Source: Phycisphaeraceae bacterium (lineage in GTDB: Bacteria; Planctomycetota; Phycisphaerae; Phycisphaerales; UBA1924). From it: a stretch of 64,000 nt of DNA. Made by a program: the position numbers and the translations under genes. The stretch covers positions 186,001 to 250,000 of the forward strand of contig JAHBXK010000001.1 in the NCBI GenBank assembly GCA_019636535.1, given 5' to 3'. The stretch's first letter is position 1; the number at the start of each line of letters is the position of its first letter. Under the pieces are notes generated by a model. That model was not told where the DNA came from. It was given only the letters and a program-made list of their open reading frames with translations, and did not search any database. Of the stretch, positions 42,134 to 51,907 are shown one piece after another.

Positions 42134-43348
42134 TCACGCGACCGCCGCGCACACCTTGCGAGCCGCGTCGGCCAGGTCCGTGGCGGGTTGGAGCGTGGGG
42201 ATGTTGGCCTTGGCGGATTCGAGCAGTTTGCGGCCGGCCTCGACGTTGGTGCCTTCGAGGCGGACCACCAAAGGGACCTTGAAGCCGACTTCCTTGGCGG
42301 CGTTGACGATCCCCTGGGCGATGACGTCGCAGCGCATGATGCCGCCGAAGATGTTGACCAAGACGCCCTTGACGGCGTGGTCGCTGAGGATGATCTTGAA
42401 GGCCTCGGTGACGGCCTGTTCGCTGGCCGAGCCGCCGACGTCGAGGAAGTTGGCGGGCTTGCCGCCGTGGAGCTGGATGATGTCCATGGTGGCCATGGCC
42501 AGGCCCGCGCCGTTGACCAGGCAGCCGATGTTGCCTTCGAGGGCGATGTAGGAGAGCCCGGCCTTGTGGGCGCGGACTTCGCTGGGGTCTTCCTCGCTCT
42601 CGCTCGCCTCGGCGATGCGCTGCAGGTCGGGGTGGCGGAAGAGGCCGTTGTCGTCGAAGTTGAACTTGGCGTCGATGGCGACGACTCGGCCGTCGGCGTG
42701 GGGGGGGTTGGCGTCGTCGGGCGGGGTGAGGACGAGGGGATTGATCTCGGCGAGGGAGCAGTCCTTGGCCTCGAAGAGTTTGGCCAGGGCCATCATGACG
42801 TTCACGGCCTGGGCAACCTGCTTGCCCTTGAAGCCGAGTTGGAAGGCGATCTTGCGGGCGGCGAACGGTTGCAGGCCGAGCGTGGGGTGGAGCGGTTCCT
42901 TGAGGATCGCCTCGGGGCGGTCGTGCGCAACCTGCTCGATCTCGACGCCCCCCTCGCGCGAGGCGATGAGCACGTTGCGGCGGGACATGCGGTCGGTGGT
43001 GATGGCGAGGTAGAACTCGTGGGCGATGTCGACCGCGCTCGCGACGAGGAGTTTTTTGACTTCGAGCCCTTCGGGGCCGGTCTGCGGGCTGACCATGCGG
43101 TGGGTCAGCATGAAGCGGGCAGCGTCCTCGGCCTCGGTAGCGGACTTGACGAGCTTGACGAACCCGGCCTTGCCGCGGCCGCCGGCGTGGACCTGGGCCT
43201 TGACGACGGCCAATGGCTTGGGCATCCCGAGCGTGGATTGGGCGAAGGCCTCGCGGGCGTCTTCGATCCTCTCGATGACCATCGAGGGCGGGACGGGGAT
43301 GCCGAAACTCACGAGCAGTTCGCGTGCCTGGTATTCGTGGACTTTCAT
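42134..43348 (-). CDS. sucC: succinyl-CoA synthetase beta subunit (ADP-forming)
   Basis: A 404-residue beta subunit, a little longer than the ~388 of E. coli. The ATP-grasp domain starts [20 protein letters not shown] and contains [33 protein letters not shown] matches the nucleotide-site segment; [22 protein letters not shown] and [12 protein letters not shown] form the C-terminal ligase domain. Its ATG overlaps the stop of rlmKL by ATGA (43345-43348). The alpha subunit gene sucD is not downstream, where it usually lies; the next element is a repeat cluster. Confidence 0.94.
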   Translation of the reverse strand: MKVHEYQARELLVSFGIPVPPSMVIERIEDAREAFAQSTLGMPKPLAVVKAQVHAGGRGKAGFVKLVKSATEAEDAARFMLTHRMVSPQTGPEGLEVKKLLVASAVDIAHEFYLAITTDRMSRRNVLIASREGGVEIEQVAHDRPEAILKEPLHPTLGLQPFAARKIAFQLGFKGKQVAQAVNVMMALAKLFEAKDCSLAEINPLVLTPPDDANPPHADGRVVAIDAKFNFDDNGLFRHPDLQRIAEASESEEDPSEVRAHKAGLSYIALEGNIGCLVNGAGLAMATMDIIQLHGGKPANFLDVGGSASEQAVTEAFKIILSDHAVKGVLVNIFGGIMRCDVIAQGIVNAAKEVGFKVPLVVRLEGTNVEAGRKLLESAKANIPTLQPATDLADAARKVCAAVA

Positions 43349-45948
43349 GCGGTGGGTGGCTCCGAGCGCGTTCCGCGGGACTGGGGGGAAAGGGGAGGAG
43401 TCGGGCTTCGCGGCGGACGCATGGTAGCGACGGGCACCAGCGACATGCGCCAGCAGCGGTGGATGCGGGTGTTGCGGTACTCGGGTGGGACGGTCTGCCT
43501 GCTGATCTCGCGGATGGACAGGGCGTGCTCCCCCTCCCCCCCACTCCCCCCACTCCCCCCACTCCCCGCGCCCCCCGCGCCATGTCCGCTGCTGGCCTTG
43601 TGCGCGGCGCCGTTGCGTGCGGGTGTGGTTGGTGGGTGATCGATGCGGAGGGCGCTGAGCGCTTCCTCGTCGAGCTTGAACCGTCGGAAGTTGGTGGAGA
43701 AATAGATCACGCCGCCGGGGCCGAGCAGGTGCGCTGCCCGCGTCAGCAGTTCGGTGTGGTGCGTCTGCACGTCCCAGTCGGCGTCGGTGGACTTGCTGTT
43801 GGAGAACGTGGGCGGGTCGATGATCATGAGGTCGTAGGTGTTGCGGGCGGAGGTGAGGAACTCCATCACGCCCGAGCGGATCAGGGCGTGCGGCGACTTG
43901 GCGCTCGGCTCGCGGTCGCGGCAGACCCGGCCCCCCATGCCGTTGAGCGCGAAGTTGCGGTGGGCCCAGTCGAGGTAGGTGTTGGAGAGATCGACGCTGG
44001 TGGTGTGTAGGGCGCCTCCGGCCGCGGCGTAGACGCTGAAGGCGCCGGTGTAGCAGAAGAGGTTGAGAAATCGCTTGCCCTGGGCCTCCTTGCGGACCAT
44101 GGCCCGTGTCAGGCGGTGGTCGAGGAAGAGGCCCGTGTCGATGTAGTCGGTGAGGTTGACCTCGAAGCGCAGGCCGCCCCCCCCCTCCCCTTCCCCCTCC
44201 CGCACGATCGTGCGTTGCCCCTCTTCGGAGACGCGTTCGTGCTGGCTGAGGCCGCGCTGGCGGTGCTTCTCCTTGAGGTGCACGTGCCCGATCGGCACCT
44301 CGGCGACGCGGGCGATGGTCGATCGCATCAGGTCGGCCCAGTCGGCCTGCTGCGCAGCGCTCCGGCTGTGCCCCCCCCCGCGTTCGTACTCCACCGCGTG
44401 GTAGTGATCCTCGTACCGGTCGATGATGAGTGGCACGTCCGGGGCGTCGCGCTCGTAGACGCGGTAGCAGGTGATGCCGCGCGACGGGTACTTGCGCAGG
44501 TGGCGGAGGTTGTTGGCCAGGCAGCGGGCGAACTCCTCCGCCTCGCGCTCGTCGCGCTCCCGCAGGCCACCGAACGCGGGCGGGATCGATGGGCGTGAGG
44601 GCCCCCGCTGTGGCGTTGTGTCCGACCCGGCCGCACCGGCAACCGTTCCGACATCCGAGTCCGCCTGCGCACCGGCCTCACCGTCGACATCGCCAACTGC
44701 GTCGACATCCGCGACGCCATCGACGCCGGTGGGACCGGCCTCGAACTCCGGGGCGTCCTCCTCTCGTTCCATCCGTTCCATCCCCGGCGGCTTCGGCCCG
44801 AGGAACGAGAAGTACGTGGTCTCGATCTTCGCGTTGTACAACTTGCGTCGGCGGTGCGCCTGCTGGCCGAAGAGGTGCTCCATGTCGAGCCGGCCCGTGA
44901 GGATGTGGAACGACCACGTTGGGAGCCGACGGAAGACGCCCGGCAGTGCGCGGTAGAGACTCTCGATCTCGTGCTCGTCCCCACCGAGGCGCTCACCGTA
45001 CGGCGGGTTGGTGATGACGACACCGTAGTCGAGCGTGCTGGAGAGTTCGAGCGCATCGCGACGGACGAAGTGGATGTCGCGATCGACGCCCGCACGCTGC
45101 GCGTTGATCCTGGCGAGGGCGAGCGCCCGATCGTCGATGTCCCCGGCGTGGATCGTCGGGCGGACGCGGTCGGGGAGGATCTGCGCGCGCGCATCGGACC
45201 GGCAGTCCTCCCAGAGATCGCGGTCGATCAGTGGCTGACCGCCACAGTCGAGCCAGCGTTCGGCATCGAACGATCGCGAGAGCCCGGGGGCGATGCGGCG
45301 GGCGATCATCGCGGCCTCGATCGCGATCGTGCCGACACCGCAGAAGGGGTCGACCAGCGGACGCCCGGGTCGCCAGACGCTCAGGAGCACCAGCCCCGCG
45401 GCGAGCGTCTCGCGGAGCGCTGCCTCACCGGGGGTTCCCTCCCGATAGCCGCGCTTGTGCAGTCCCGAGCCGCTGGAATCGATCGTGAGCGTGGCGTGGT
45501 CGTTGACGAGGGCCACCTCGACGCGGACGGTGGGGCCGGTCTCGGGGAGGGTCTCGACGGTGTGCGCGGATCGGAGCCGATCGACGATCGCACGCTTCGT
45601 GGCCCGCTGCACCGCGGGCTCGCTCGAAATGACCGATCGGACGCACCGGCCGGAGACGACGAAGGCCGCGGTTGGGGCGATCCACCGCTCCCAACAGAGT
45701 CCCCGCACGCCCTCGAACAGAGCGTCGAACCCCTCATCGCCCCCACCGACCGGAAAGTCGCCCACCCGGATCAGCACTCGGTCGGCCGTGCGGAGGTGGA
45801 GGTTGGTGTCGACGATGGCCCGGGCGTCCCCCTCAAATGACACGCGGCCCGTTCCCACGGGTTTCGCCGGGTAGCCCATGGCGGCGAGTTCGCGAACCAC
45901 CACCGCCTCGAGACCGAACGTGCAGGTTGCGAGAAGGTCTGTACGCAT
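43345..45948 (-). CDS. rlmKL: bifunctional 23S rRNA methyltransferase RlmKL
   Basis: An 867-residue fusion of two SAM-dependent methyltransferases. The N-terminal half carries a THUMP domain, then the RlmL domain (m2G2445 in E. coli numbering) with VDPFCGVGTIAIEAA and the catalytic ITNPPYGERLGG. The C-terminal half is RlmK (m7G2069) with LNLFCYTGAFSVYAA and MIIDPPTFSNSK. An acidic, Ala/Gly/Val-rich linker (about residues 400-450) joins them. The last ~80 residues add a Gly/Ser-rich run and a basic Pro-rich tail. ATG 45948 (MRTDLLATCTFGLEA) is where homology begins; the tail ends on the sucC start codon. Confidence 0.93.
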   Translation of the reverse strand: MRTDLLATCTFGLEAVVVRELAAMGYPAKPVGTGRVSFEGDARAIVDTNLHLRTADRVLIRVGDFPVGGGDEGFDALFEGVRGLCWERWIAPTAAFVVSGRCVRSVISSEPAVQRATKRAIVDRLRSAHTVETLPETGPTVRVEVALVNDHATLTIDSSGSGLHKRGYREGTPGEAALRETLAAGLVLLSVWRPGRPLVDPFCGVGTIAIEAAMIARRIAPGLSRSFDAERWLDCGGQPLIDRDLWEDCRSDARAQILPDRVRPTIHAGDIDDRALALARINAQRAGVDRDIHFVRRDALELSSTLDYGVVITNPPYGERLGGDEHEIESLYRALPGVFRRLPTWSFHILTGRLDMEHLFGQQAHRRRKLYNAKIETTYFSFLGPKPPGMERMEREEDAPEFEAGPTGVDGVADVDAVGDVDGEAGAQADSDVGTVAGAAGSDTTPQRGPSRPSIPPAFGGLRERDEREAEEFARCLANNLRHLRKYPSRGITCYRVYERDAPDVPLIIDRYEDHYHAVEYERGGGHSRSAAQQADWADLMRSTIARVAEVPIGHVHLKEKHRQRGLSQHERVSEEGQRTIVREGEGEGGGGLRFEVNLTDYIDTGLFLDHRLTRAMVRKEAQGKRFLNLFCYTGAFSVYAAAGGALHTTSVDLSNTYLDWAHRNFALNGMGGRVCRDREPSAKSPHALIRSGVMEFLTSARNTYDLMIIDPPTFSNSKSTDADWDVQTHHTELLTRAAHLLGPGGVIYFSTNFRRFKLDEEALSALRIDHPPTTPARNGAAHKASSGHGAGGAGSGGSGGSGGEGEHALSIREISRQTVPPEYRNTRIHRCWRMSLVPVATMRPPRSPTPPLSPQSRGTRSEPPTA

Positions 45949-46194
45949 GCGTGCAGGCGACGGCGATGTCGGATGGGTCGGGAGCCGGTGGGTGGCGTGC
46001 GCGATGAGGCCAGCGCATCGGGACGGGGAGGTGCACCGTAGGAATGAGCCGGATCGGACGATTGTTCGTGGTCGCGTGATCCGGTCGATTGTCAATCGCG
46101 TAGAACTCGAATCGCTATCATCCGTGTTCTGGCCATCGCCCGGGCATTCGTTCGACCCAAGACCTTCCGTCAATGCAGTCAGCGGGGATCACAT

Positions 46195-47304
46195 TTGACC
46201 AACTCAACCGCCGATGTCCAAGAAGCCGTCGGCCGTCAGCCGCCAAACACCTCCTCCGTCCGCGACGGCGATCTTGCGATCGCCGTCATCGAGCCGCTGC
46301 CAACGGCGGATGAGAGGCTGCTCTGCACGCACCTCGAAGAGGTGGAGTCGCCGGACGACGACGCCGAGCCCCGTTACGAGCAGGTCTCGCTCGCCCGCCG
46401 CATCGCCACGCTCGCCGCGGTGCTGATCCCGCCCCTGGGGCTCATCGGGGCGATCGTCCTGCTTTGGGGTGTGGCTTTGAGTTGGATTCACCTGGTCCTG
46501 CTCGTGGTGGGCTACTTCCTGACGGCCGTGGGCGTGACCGTCGGCTATCACCGCCTGTTCACGCACAAGTCCTTCGAGGCACACCCGGCCGTCAAGTGGA
46601 CGCTCGGCGTGCTCGGCTCCATGGCCATTCAGGGGCCCATCCTCGGCTGGGTTGCGACGCACCGCATGCACCATCAGCATTCGGACACGGCGGACGATCC
46701 GCACTCGCCGCACATCCGGTCGCATCATGACGGAACGCCCCTCGAACGGCGAGGTGTCTTGGGACGCATCCGCGGCTTCATGCACGCGCACATCGGCTGG
46801 TTCTTCACGCCCGATCCTCCCGAGGAGGTCATGCGCCGGTATGTGCCCGATCTGCTCGCCGACCCCATGACCAAGCGGATCAGCGACCAGTTTGCCCTGT
46901 GGGTGGCTGTCGGCATCGTGCTTCCGGGTCTGATCGCGTGGGCGGTCACCGGATCGTGGATCGGGGGCTTGCTTGGCATCCTCTGGGGCAGCGCGATCCG
47001 CATCTTCCTGGTCCACCACGTCACATGGAGCGTGAACTCGGTCTGCCACCTTTGGGGCAGCCGGCCGTTCCGCAGCCACGACCACAGCCGCAACAACGCG
47101 GTGTTTGGCATCTTGGCGCTGGGTGAGGGTTGGCACAACGCCCACCACGCCTTCCCCGCCTCAGCACGCCACGGGTTGCGCTGGTGGGAATTCGACGCCG
47201 CGTACCTATTGATCCGCGGGCTCGAAGCAGTCGGGCTGGCGCGGAACGTTCGCGTGCCGGATACGTCTCGCGTGGCGGCCAAGCGCAACCGACAGACGGA
47301 TTGA
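46195..47304 (+). CDS. acyl-lipid/acyl-CoA delta-9-type fatty acid desaturase
   Basis: A 369-residue integral membrane di-iron desaturase. The three His boxes are HRLFTH, HRMHHQH and HNAHH, plus NSVCH, the order and spacing seen in stearoyl-CoA-type delta-9 desaturases. Two pairs of hydrophobic helices flank the boxes (LAAVLIPPLGLIGAIVLLWG, VLLVVGYFLTAVGVTVG; AVGIVLPGLIAWAVTG, LLGILWGSAIRIFLV). The first ~65 residues are an acidic hydrophilic extension. The start is taken as TTG 46195, since no ATG or GTG fits upstream of the helices. It likely adjusts membrane fluidity. It is divergent from rlmKL. Confidence 0.88.
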   Translation: MTNSTADVQEAVGRQPPNTSSVRDGDLAIAVIEPLPTADERLLCTHLEEVESPDDDAEPRYEQVSLARRIATLAAVLIPPLGLIGAIVLLWGVALSWIHLVLLVVGYFLTAVGVTVGYHRLFTHKSFEAHPAVKWTLGVLGSMAIQGPILGWVATHRMHHQHSDTADDPHSPHIRSHHDGTPLERRGVLGRIRGFMHAHIGWFFTPDPPEEVMRRYVPDLLADPMTKRISDQFALWVAVGIVLPGLIAWAVTGSWIGGLLGILWGSAIRIFLVHHVTWSVNSVCHLWGSRPFRSHDHSRNNAVFGILALGEGWHNAHHAFPASARHGLRWWEFDAAYLLIRGLEAVGLARNVRVPDTSRVAAKRNRQTD

Positions 47305-47332
47305 TCGTCTCTCGGAATCGACACCCCCTATA

Positions 47333-47367
47333 TTGGCTATTGCATAGGCTTGGGTATTTGCTAGGCT
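47333..47367 (+). promoter_or_regulatory. tentative promoter before the PEP-CTERM-like gene
   Basis: A locally AT-rich stretch with TTGGCT at 47333-47338 and TATTTG at 47355-47360 (16-bp spacer), or TTGCAT at 47340-47345 and TAGGCT at 47362-47367 (16-bp spacer). It contains an imperfect direct repeat TTGCATAGGCT / TTGCTAGGCT. Placement is a guess from composition and spacing. Confidence 0.3.
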
Positions 47368-47439
47368 GTTGACCGGCGGGTCTGCTGCGGCAGACCGCGA
47401 TCCCGCCCGATCGTCCGAATGGACATCAAGGAGAGAGAG

Positions 47440-48396
47440 ATGCAACAGCGCACTCATCGAAGGAGGTCCGAGGCGATTTCGCTGCTGGCGATCGTCGCCC
47501 TTCCATGTGCAGCACTCGGCGCGCACGGTCGGTTCCTGCCGAATCCGAGCACAATCACCGATCCCAACATCATCTCCGCCTACGGGAACCTGGGCGGGAC
47601 GATGCCGAACCGGCCGATCATGTTCGATCGCGCGGTGACGGATCACGCCAAGAACCTTGCGGCGGGCGAGATCCGATTCGACTTCGACACGTACGCGAAC
47701 ACCAACGGCACGCAGGGCGGCGTCGGCATCGCCGGCGGGTTCTTCATGGACCCGATGATCAAGGTCAAGCCGGGCTTCAGCCTGCAGTGGGTGCAAACGA
47801 TCATCGCCACGAACACCGGCAGTTCATCGCAGGCACTTTGGAACCTGCCCGCGACGGGTGCCGGCCAGTACCCCGACGTGTTGCCGTCTCCGGACGGCAA
47901 CGGGCGCGACGATCCGTTCTATCCCTTCCAGTTCCTGCCGGTCGCGGCACCTCCCGGGCTGACGCGCGGCTTCCAGGACTTTCCAGGCCGCAACTTCGCC
48001 GGCGGGCCGCAGTTCTGGTTTGCGCAGCTCGGACTCGTCGCCGTCAGCGACACGCCCAACATCGAGATGATGGGGATGATGTTCCGCGAAGCGCGCGTGA
48101 TCGGCACGTTCGTCTACGGCTTCGAGTTCCGAGACGTGAACGGCAACAACGCGATCGATGGCCTGAGCGAGATCTTCGCCGATCCGGCCCCGCTGGGATG
48201 GGGGCCTGCGACCCCGGGATATCTGGACACGCTCAACAACTTCTACGACGGCATGGGCGGCGGAAACCCGGAGAAGCCGAGCGGCAAGTTCAAGTTCTCG
48301 AACAACTCCAACGCGTTCATGCTCATCCCGACACCCGCGGGCTGCGCCCTGATGGCGCTCGGAGGGTTGGTGGCCGTTCGTCGCAGGCGTTCGTGA
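47440..48396 (+). CDS. secreted protein with PEP-CTERM-like sorting tail
   Basis: A 318-residue exported protein. A twin-Arg-containing basic N terminus (QQRTHRRRSEA) leads into the hydrophobic signal ISLLAIVALPCAALGAHG. The mature part has no family I know. The C terminus reads IPTPAGCALMALGGLVAVRRRRS: a P-T-P motif, one hydrophobic helix and an Arg cluster, the planctomycete version of a PEP-CTERM sorting signal. It is therefore probably processed and anchored or released at the cell surface. ATG 47440 is chosen because AAGGAG lies six bases before it; ATG 47419 is an alternative. A strong terminator follows. Confidence 0.8.
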   Translation: MQQRTHRRRSEAISLLAIVALPCAALGAHGRFLPNPSTITDPNIISAYGNLGGTMPNRPIMFDRAVTDHAKNLAAGEIRFDFDTYANTNGTQGGVGIAGGFFMDPMIKVKPGFSLQWVQTIIATNTGSSSQALWNLPATGAGQYPDVLPSPDGNGRDDPFYPFQFLPVAAPPGLTRGFQDFPGRNFAGGPQFWFAQLGLVAVSDTPNIEMMGMMFREARVIGTFVYGFEFRDVNGNNAIDGLSEIFADPAPLGWGPATPGYLDTLNNFYDGMGGGNPEKPSGKFKFSNNSNAFMLIPTPAGCALMALGGLVAVRRRRS

Positions 48397-48430
48397 GGCG
48401 AATCACGATCGAGCAGGCAGCAGATGTTCA

Positions 48431-48461
48431 AGCGGGCTGGAATCTACCGGCCCGCTTTTTT
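48431..48461 (+). terminator. intrinsic terminator of the PEP-CTERM-like gene
   Basis: AGCGGGCTGG pairs with CCGGCCCGCT (10 bp, one T-G wobble) around the loop AATCTA, followed directly by a run of T. It is 35 bp after the stop. Confidence 0.92.
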
Positions 48462-48492
48462 GCTTTTGGTCCAGCCCGTTCGCACGTGTCGC

Positions 48493-49536
48493 TCAGTCGG
48501 CGAGTGGATCGGGCCTGAAGAGTTTGGTGTCGAGCCCCCACTGCCGCTCGGTGAAGTTGCCGTTGAGTGCTGCACCCGTCTGGTCACCGGAATCCGCCGC
48601 GGCGAGTTCCGGTCGTGCGGCGGACAGGGCCATGACGGTTTTCGCGTCGAGGTTGTCGATCAGGTTGATCATGATCGCTTCCGGTGTGGCGGGCACCTTC
48701 GCCGCACCAAACTCCGGCACACCGTGGTGCGAGAGGATGATGTGCTGGAGGACCATGACGAGATTTCTCGGCAAGCGCACACCCTGATTACGCATGACCT
48801 GCTGTGCCTTGTCGTGCAGCATGATCGCGCCCTCGACGATGTGGCCGATGAGTTCGCCGCGATCGGTGTAGGCGAACGTCCGGTCGAACACGAGTTCGCG
48901 GGTCTTGGCAAGGTCGTGCAGGAAGAGACCGAGAATCACCGTGTCGCGGCTGACGCGCGGGTAGAGCGGGCAGACCCGATCGGCGATCTGCAAGAGCGTA
49001 AGCGTGTGCTCCAACAGTCCGCCGAGGTAGGCGTGGTGCATGCTCTTCGCGGCCGGGCACTTTTTGAAGGAGGCCATCAGGTGCTCGTCGTTGAGATACT
49101 CGGTCGCGAGCGCCTTGGCTGCCGGGTGACGAAGCGTGCCGAGTATGGACCGCAACTCCTCGAACATCTCGTCGATGTTGCGGGTGGTGGTCGGCATCAA
49201 CTCGATCAGTTGCTCATGCGTCGGCTCGATCGCGTCGATCGACTGAATGATGAGTTGCAGTTCGCCCTGGTACGGTTGCGTCTCTGCCTCGATGTAAACG
49301 AAGCCATCCGTCGGCAGCCGGCGGAACTGGGACGGCTCGATCGACCACATCCGCGCGGGCAGAACGCCAGTGCGGTCGGAGATCAGGCACTTCAGGAACG
49401 GTTTGTCCTGCTTGGTCTTGCCGAGTTGGGCGTTGGAGATGGCGAAGGCGCCCGAGACGCGCTCGGAGGGACCGAAGGCACTGATGAATCGGCGCTGGCG
49501 ACTCGCATGGGCTGGACCGGCGGACGGCGAAGGCAT
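48493..49536 (-). CDS. OB-fold and HD-domain protein (YhaM-like 3'-5' exoribonuclease)
   Basis: A 347-residue protein with an N-terminal OB fold (FAISNAQLGKTKQDKPFLKCLISDRTG) and a C-terminal HD domain. The HD ligands are visible in SMHHAYLGGLLEHTLTLLQIA, LGLFLHDLAKTREL and ELIGHIVEGAIMLH. The combination and length match YhaM/CBF1-type metal-dependent 3'-5' exoribonucleases. The start is ATG 49536, preceded by GGAG eight bases away; a TTG seven codons upstream is less likely. It converges on the PEP-CTERM-like gene. It would act in the cytoplasm on RNA or DNA ends. Confidence 0.83.
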   Translation of the reverse strand: MPSPSAGPAHASRQRRFISAFGPSERVSGAFAISNAQLGKTKQDKPFLKCLISDRTGVLPARMWSIEPSQFRRLPTDGFVYIEAETQPYQGELQLIIQSIDAIEPTHEQLIELMPTTTRNIDEMFEELRSILGTLRHPAAKALATEYLNDEHLMASFKKCPAAKSMHHAYLGGLLEHTLTLLQIADRVCPLYPRVSRDTVILGLFLHDLAKTRELVFDRTFAYTDRGELIGHIVEGAIMLHDKAQQVMRNQGVRLPRNLVMVLQHIILSHHGVPEFGAAKVPATPEAIMINLIDNLDAKTVMALSAARPELAAADSGDQTGAALNGNFTERQWGLDTKLFRPDPLAD

Positions 49537-49699
49537 CGAAGATTCTCCGTTGGGCAACGATCAGTGTGGCGGTGCGAATCGTCGCGATCGGCACACTCGG
49601 GCAGCCCGATCTTAGGAATGCCGAGGACCCTGACGGCAGCGCCGTTCGGCACGCGACGCCGGTATGCTGTACTGAATCCAGACCATCGGAGACCGATCC

Positions 49700-51859
49700 A
49701 TGAGCACGTCCGCCGGACACGAACAGGCTCGCACGAGCACAGACGGTCAGGCCAACATCGAATCGCACCTTCAGGAGCATCGCAAGTTTCCCCCCAGAAG
49801 CGCATCGGAACTGGGCTTTCCGCGGTGGAACATCGGTTCACTCGAGGAGTACAGGACGCTGCACCACCGATCCGTGGAAGACCCCGAGGGCTACTGGGCG
49901 GAGGTCGCGAGTGATCTCAAGTGGTTCCGACCGTGGGACCGTGTGCTGGAGTGGAGAGCGCCGGACGCGAGGTGGTTCCCGGGTGCTCAGACGAACATCT
50001 GCTACAACTGCGTCGACCGACACGTGCGGGAGGGTCACGGCGATCACACCGCGATCGTGTGGGAGGGCGAACCAATCTCGCAGCGGACAAGTCACCCCTC
50101 GCCAAGGTCAAACTACGCGCACGAGCCTGAGATCCGGCGTCTGACGTACCTCGACTTGCAGCGAGAGTCTTCACGTTTGGGCAACGCGCTCAAGTCGCTC
50201 GGCGTGAAGAAAGGGGACGTGGTCACGATCTACATGCCCATGGTCCCTGAGTTGGCGATCGCGATGCTCGCGTGCGCGAGAATCGGCGCTGCGCACAGCG
50301 TGATTTTCGGCGGCTTTGCGCCGCACGCGATCACCGAGCGTGCCGTCGACGCCGACTCCAAAGTCATCATCACCGCCGACGGCGGCTTCCGGCGCGGCGA
50401 GGTGGTCCCGCTGCAAAGAAACGTCGAGGAGTCCGTCTGGATGCTCGCCAACCAAGGACACATCATCGATCACGTGCTGGTGCTGAAGCGCTCGGCCCAC
50501 GAGCCGCCGAGCGCTCGGTTTGTCACCGGAAAACCTCGCACAGGTTTCGACTCCGGCACGAGGTTCCACTGGTGGCACGACGCCGTTGACAACGCCTCCG
50601 ACGAGTGCTCCTGCGAACCGATGGAGTCGGAAGATAAGTTGTTCCTCCTGTACACCTCGGGCTCAACCGGCAAGCCCAAGGGGATTCAGCACACAACCGC
50701 CGGGTACATGGTCTACGCGTATCTCACGGCCAAACTGACCTTCAATCTCATCCCCGACGATCGCGGCGACGCCGATCAGTTGTTCTGGTGCAGTGCGGAC
50801 ATAGGCTGGGTCACCGGCCACACGTACGTGCTCTACGGCATCCTGCTGAACCGCGTGCCGACGCTGATGTACGAGGGCGCCCCGAACTTTCCGAAGAACG
50901 ATCGGTTCTGGGAGATCATCGCTCGTCACAAGGTGACGCAGTTCTACACGGCCCCAACCGCGATCCGCACGTTCATGAAGTGGGGCGATGAGTTGCCCGC
51001 AGCGCACGACCTCTCATCGCTCAGGCTCCTCGGCACGGTGGGCGAACCGATCAATCCTGAGGCATGGATGTGGTACCACCGCCATATCGGCCGCGAGCGC
51101 TGCCCGATCGTCGATACCTATTGGCAGACCGAGACCGGTGGCCACGTCGTTACCCCGCTGCCGGGCATCACGCCGACCAAGCCCGGCTCCTGCACGCTGC
51201 CCATGCTCGGAATCGATGCGGCGATCGTGAACGAACAAGGGCTTGAACTCGGGCCGAATCAGGGCGGACTGTTCGTCATTCGAAAGCCCTGGCCTGGAAT
51301 GCTGCGCGGCGTGTACGGCAACCGCGAGCGATTCGTGAGCAGTTATTGGGGCCGCGTCAAAGATCCGAAGACCGGGGAGCCCTGGTACTTCTCCGCCGAT
51401 GGCGCACGTCGCGACGAAGATGGGTACTTCTGGATCCAGGGGCGGATCGACGACGTGATCAAAGTGTCCGGGCATCTGCTCGGCACGATGGAGGTCGAAT
51501 CTGCGCTCGTTTCTCATCCAGCGGTTGCGGAAGCCGCCGTCGTCGGCGTTCCCCACGAGATCAAGGGTAACGCGATCTGCGCCTTCGTCAGCCTGAAGAC
51601 TCACTGGCTGTTGCAGTCCGGCCGTAAGCCCGACGATGCCCTGCGAAGTGAACTCATCGCGCACGTGGCAAAGGAGGTTGGAGCACTCGCCAAACCCGAT
51701 CAGATCCGGTTCGCGGATGGCCTGCCCAAAACGCGCAGCGGGAAGATCATGCGGCGGTTGCTCCGCGACGTCGCCGCGGGCGTTGAGAAGATCACCCAGG
51801 ACACCACCACGCTTGAAGATTTCACCGTTGTCGCCAAACTCAGGGAGGATGAGGAGTAA
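49700..51859 (+). CDS. acs: acetyl-CoA synthetase (AMP-forming)
   Basis: A 719-residue adenylate-forming enzyme that activates acetate to acetyl-CoA. The phosphate-binding loop is LLYTSGSTGKPKGIQHTTAGY, followed by FWCSADIGWVTGHTYVLYG and VDTYWQTETGGHVVTPLPG, both specific to Acs. The C-terminal domain has GRIDDVIKVSGHLLGTMEVE and the regulatory Lys in PKTRSGKIMRR, the site acetylated in other bacteria. It is slightly longer than E. coli Acs (652), with an N-terminal extension and an insert near residue 120. Propionate specificity cannot be excluded. The apgM-like gene follows after 48 bp. Confidence 0.93.
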   Translation: MSTSAGHEQARTSTDGQANIESHLQEHRKFPPRSASELGFPRWNIGSLEEYRTLHHRSVEDPEGYWAEVASDLKWFRPWDRVLEWRAPDARWFPGAQTNICYNCVDRHVREGHGDHTAIVWEGEPISQRTSHPSPRSNYAHEPEIRRLTYLDLQRESSRLGNALKSLGVKKGDVVTIYMPMVPELAIAMLACARIGAAHSVIFGGFAPHAITERAVDADSKVIITADGGFRRGEVVPLQRNVEESVWMLANQGHIIDHVLVLKRSAHEPPSARFVTGKPRTGFDSGTRFHWWHDAVDNASDECSCEPMESEDKLFLLYTSGSTGKPKGIQHTTAGYMVYAYLTAKLTFNLIPDDRGDADQLFWCSADIGWVTGHTYVLYGILLNRVPTLMYEGAPNFPKNDRFWEIIARHKVTQFYTAPTAIRTFMKWGDELPAAHDLSSLRLLGTVGEPINPEAWMWYHRHIGRERCPIVDTYWQTETGGHVVTPLPGITPTKPGSCTLPMLGIDAAIVNEQGLELGPNQGGLFVIRKPWPGMLRGVYGNRERFVSSYWGRVKDPKTGEPWYFSADGARRDEDGYFWIQGRIDDVIKVSGHLLGTMEVESALVSHPAVAEAAVVGVPHEIKGNAICAFVSLKTHWLLQSGRKPDDALRSELIAHVAKEVGALAKPDQIRFADGLPKTRSGKIMRRLLRDVAAGVEKITQDTTTLEDFTVVAKLREDEE

Positions 51860-51907
51860 GCCTGCACTCGGACGTTGCGGCCCGCCGACTCGCCGTACGC
51901 TAGCGGC

